DNA from: Methanobacterium sp. PtaB.Bin024
GTDB taxonomy: Archaea; Methanobacteriota; Methanobacteria; Methanobacteriales; Methanobacteriaceae
Direction: 5' to 3'
Length of the DNA stretch: 6,461 nt
Assembly: GCA_002067065.1 (NCBI GenBank)
Contig: MVPY01000023.1
Span: forward strand, 1 to 6,461
Shown here piece by piece: positions 5,674 to 6,461 of this stretch. The notes beneath the pieces are model-generated. The model was given only the letters and a program-made list of their open reading frames with translations, was not told where the DNA came from and made no database searches. Position 1 is the stretch's first letter. The number at the start of each line of letters is the position of its first letter. Both the position numbers and the translations under genes were made by a program.

Positions 5674-6357
5674 ATTGATAACCGGGATATGTTAAACAAT
5701 ACCAATGGTACAGGTACTGGCGGTTCAGGCCAGAATGAAGAAAATGATGATGCACAGGACGAAGTACTTGGAATTGTAGGAAGCGCACTCATATCGATTG
5801 GAGTAGCTGCACTTCCCCTTTTAATAGCTGCTGGCCCTGTAGGATGGATTGCTGCAATCGGCTTGATAGGGGGTGGACTTTTAGCTTCTACTTTTGCTGC
5901 TGATTTGGATAAAGATCCTACTTCTTTGTCTAATTGGGCTAATTTTGGTTTAAATGTGGTGTCTTCGTTTATACCTGCGGGTGGTGTGGCTGGTAGTGTT
6001 GCGGGTAAGACTATTGTTAAGACTGTAACTAGTAAGGGTGTTACGAAAACGCTTTTTGAAATCCCAGCAAAGTATGAGGGGACTTTGATTCGTATGGGTC
6101 AGCTTAATTATGCAAGTAAAGGTTCTAGTGAATTGGGTATCCTAGCTACTTCTCAGTATATTAAGAAAGGTTCTCCTGAGGGTGTTTTGAGAGTTGGTTT
6201 TGGCTGGACAAGAAAAGACGCTGTAAAAAACGTGATAAGAGACGAAACAATAGAACACGGTGCTGATTGGATTATAATTGACCCTCATCGTGAGGATATT
6301 GATTACATTGGTCACAAAGCTTACAACAACATAAATGACTACTTTAAAGCCATATGA
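5110..6357 (+). CDS. Constant module plus pretoxin-like tail, copy 3
   Basis: 415 residues starting MKAAYGTFLEALLVIYCHDM. Residues 1-188 are the constant module: HD 18-19, YNVTWSRTTP 29-38, HR 58-59, C78, DPETGIVRD 152-160, C172 and D175. Residues 196-215 form a flexible Asn/Thr/Gly then acidic linker. Residues 218-262 are two very hydrophobic Gly/Ala helices (around ALPLLIAAGPVGWIAAIGLI). Residues 275-312 (FGLNVVSSFIPAGGVAGSVA) resemble the hydrophobic Gly/Ala linker that often precedes toxin domains in bacterial polymorphic toxins. The last 95 residues are polar and compact, with GADWIIIDPHREDIDYIGHK at 384-403; no family is recognised. AGGAAGG at 5099-5105 is a weak, possible ribosome site, and there is no signal peptide. 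The gene probably began upstream, in the frameshifted remnant. A small gene follows nine bases after the stop, the usual place of an immunity gene. Confidence 0.75.
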   Translation: MKAAYGTFLEALLVIYCHDMVADVAAYKYNVTWSRTTPIVVSGVDDATSTYITGEMSHRMGMDVVGDPDNVRAFRYACSSAFSPIEYWVGAALFPVYDVNGTRIYDNSSFLGTVTMGMGYLLLSGSPVEIFESNGYIFIRVVGDNNNMLVIDPETGIVRDICVGGGVSGSYCYGDQQTELGHGFGQNLIDNRDMLNNTNGTGTGGSGQNEENDDAQDEVLGIVGSALISIGVAALPLLIAAGPVGWIAAIGLIGGGLLASTFAADLDKDPTSLSNWANFGLNVVSSFIPAGGVAGSVAGKTIVKTVTSKGVTKTLFEIPAKYEGTLIRMGQLNYASKGSSELGILATSQYIKKGSPEGVLRVGFGWTRKDAVKNVIRDETIEHGADWIIIDPHREDIDYIGHKAYNNINDYFKAI

Positions 6358-6358
6358 T

Positions 6359-6363
6359 GTGAT
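6359..6363 (+). promoter_or_regulatory. Ribosome binding site GTGAT for terminal gene
   Basis: GTGAT is followed by three bases and then ATG 6367, the same arrangement as before the membrane gene at 1342. It overlaps no other start and supports ATG 6367 over ATG 6370. Confidence 0.45.
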
Positions 6364-6366
6364 TGG

Positions 6367-6461
6367 ATGATGGGAAAATATAAACATATGTTTGCTACTT
6401 TGTTTAAGTTACCTGATGAACTTAATGAAGCTGAGAGAAAAACTCAGCTCTTACTTTCTAT
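6367..6461 (+). CDS. Start of a small gene after copy 3 (3' partial), candidate partner or immunity protein
   Basis: From ATG 6367 the frame stays open to the window end: MMGKYKHMFATLFKLPDELN and then EAERKTQLLLS, 31 residues seen. It starts nine bases after the copy 3 stop, in the same frame, with GTGAT three bases upstream; ATG 6370 is an alternative start. There is no membrane helix or TPR signature in the visible part. It is helical and charged. Its position directly after a variable tail matches the partner genes of copies 1 and 2, so it may be the dedicated partner of the copy 3 tail. That rests on position only. Confidence 0.5.
   Translation, partial: MMGKYKHMFATLFKLPDELNEAERKTQLLLS

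Noticed and set aside
5473..5674. Open frames on both strands (5473-5655 minus, 5480-5674 plus) inside copy 3
   Set aside because: They overlap the most conserved part of the module, whose frame is confirmed by alignment with the other copies.
6142..6387. Open frame on the - strand, 81 codons
   Set aside because: Opposite the copy 3 end domain and the start of the next gene; no start signal and no recognisable product.
1..6461. Diversity-generating retroelement or integron as the source of tail variability
   Set aside because: No reverse transcriptase, integrase, template repeat or attC-like site is visible, and the tails differ as whole domains rather than by scattered adenine-linked changes.
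1..6461. CRISPR array, insertion sequence, tRNA or rRNA
   Set aside because: No short evenly spaced repeats outside TPR coding sequence, no transposase-like frame or terminal inverted repeats, and no RNA gene signature seen.

Overview
The window looks like AT-rich archaeal DNA, most likely from a methanogen of the Methanobacterium type. This is inferred from the low GC content, the archaeal-style Shine-Dalgarno cores (GTGAT three bases before ATG, and AGGTGG), abundant TPR proteins, and large Asn-X-Thr-rich proteins of the kind methanogens call adhesin-like. No rRNA, tRNA, transposase or marker gene is present to confirm it. Every real gene lies on the + strand.

The layout is an alternating array. 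Three copies of a constant protein module of about 175-190 residues (starting M[K/R]AAYGTF and ending near DPETGI[L/V]RD...C..D.Q.E...G) each continue into a C-terminal tail unrelated to the other two. Each tail is followed at once by a small partner gene. In order: the 3' end of a TPR gene (2-82); a degraded 5' remnant (83-281) and copy 1 with a hydrophobic tail (282-1325); a small membrane gene (1342-1623) and a TPR segment (1667-1981) that look like one gene split by a single-base frameshift; copy 2, the longest (1999-4017); an overlapping seven-repeat TPR gene (4004-4798); a twice-frameshifted 5' remnant (4799-5109) and copy 3 with a glycine-rich hydrophobic tail and a distinct last 95 residues (5110-6357); and the start of a small new gene (6367 to the window end).

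Constant front, abrupt junction, unrelated tails and a small downstream gene per tail is the layout of polymorphic toxin and contact-dependent inhibition loci, especially of their orphan toxin/immunity cassettes, which keep only part of the parent protein. Here all three copies lack a signal peptide, a good ribosome binding site and the expected N-terminus, and two of the three have frameshifts in the remaining 5' part. The downstream partner genes do carry ribosome binding sites. The best-supported model, still an inference, is a bank of 5'-truncated variable-tail cassettes, each with a partner (possibly immunity) gene, which could exchange tails with a full-length secreted or surface protein elsewhere through the shared module. 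The plainer alternative is a decaying tandem family of adhesin-like paralogues interleaved with TPR genes. Some of the single-base shifts could be sequencing errors.

No intergenic stretch longer than 300 bases occurs. The two longest, 83-281 and 4799-5109, are explained as remnants of the module's N-terminal part.
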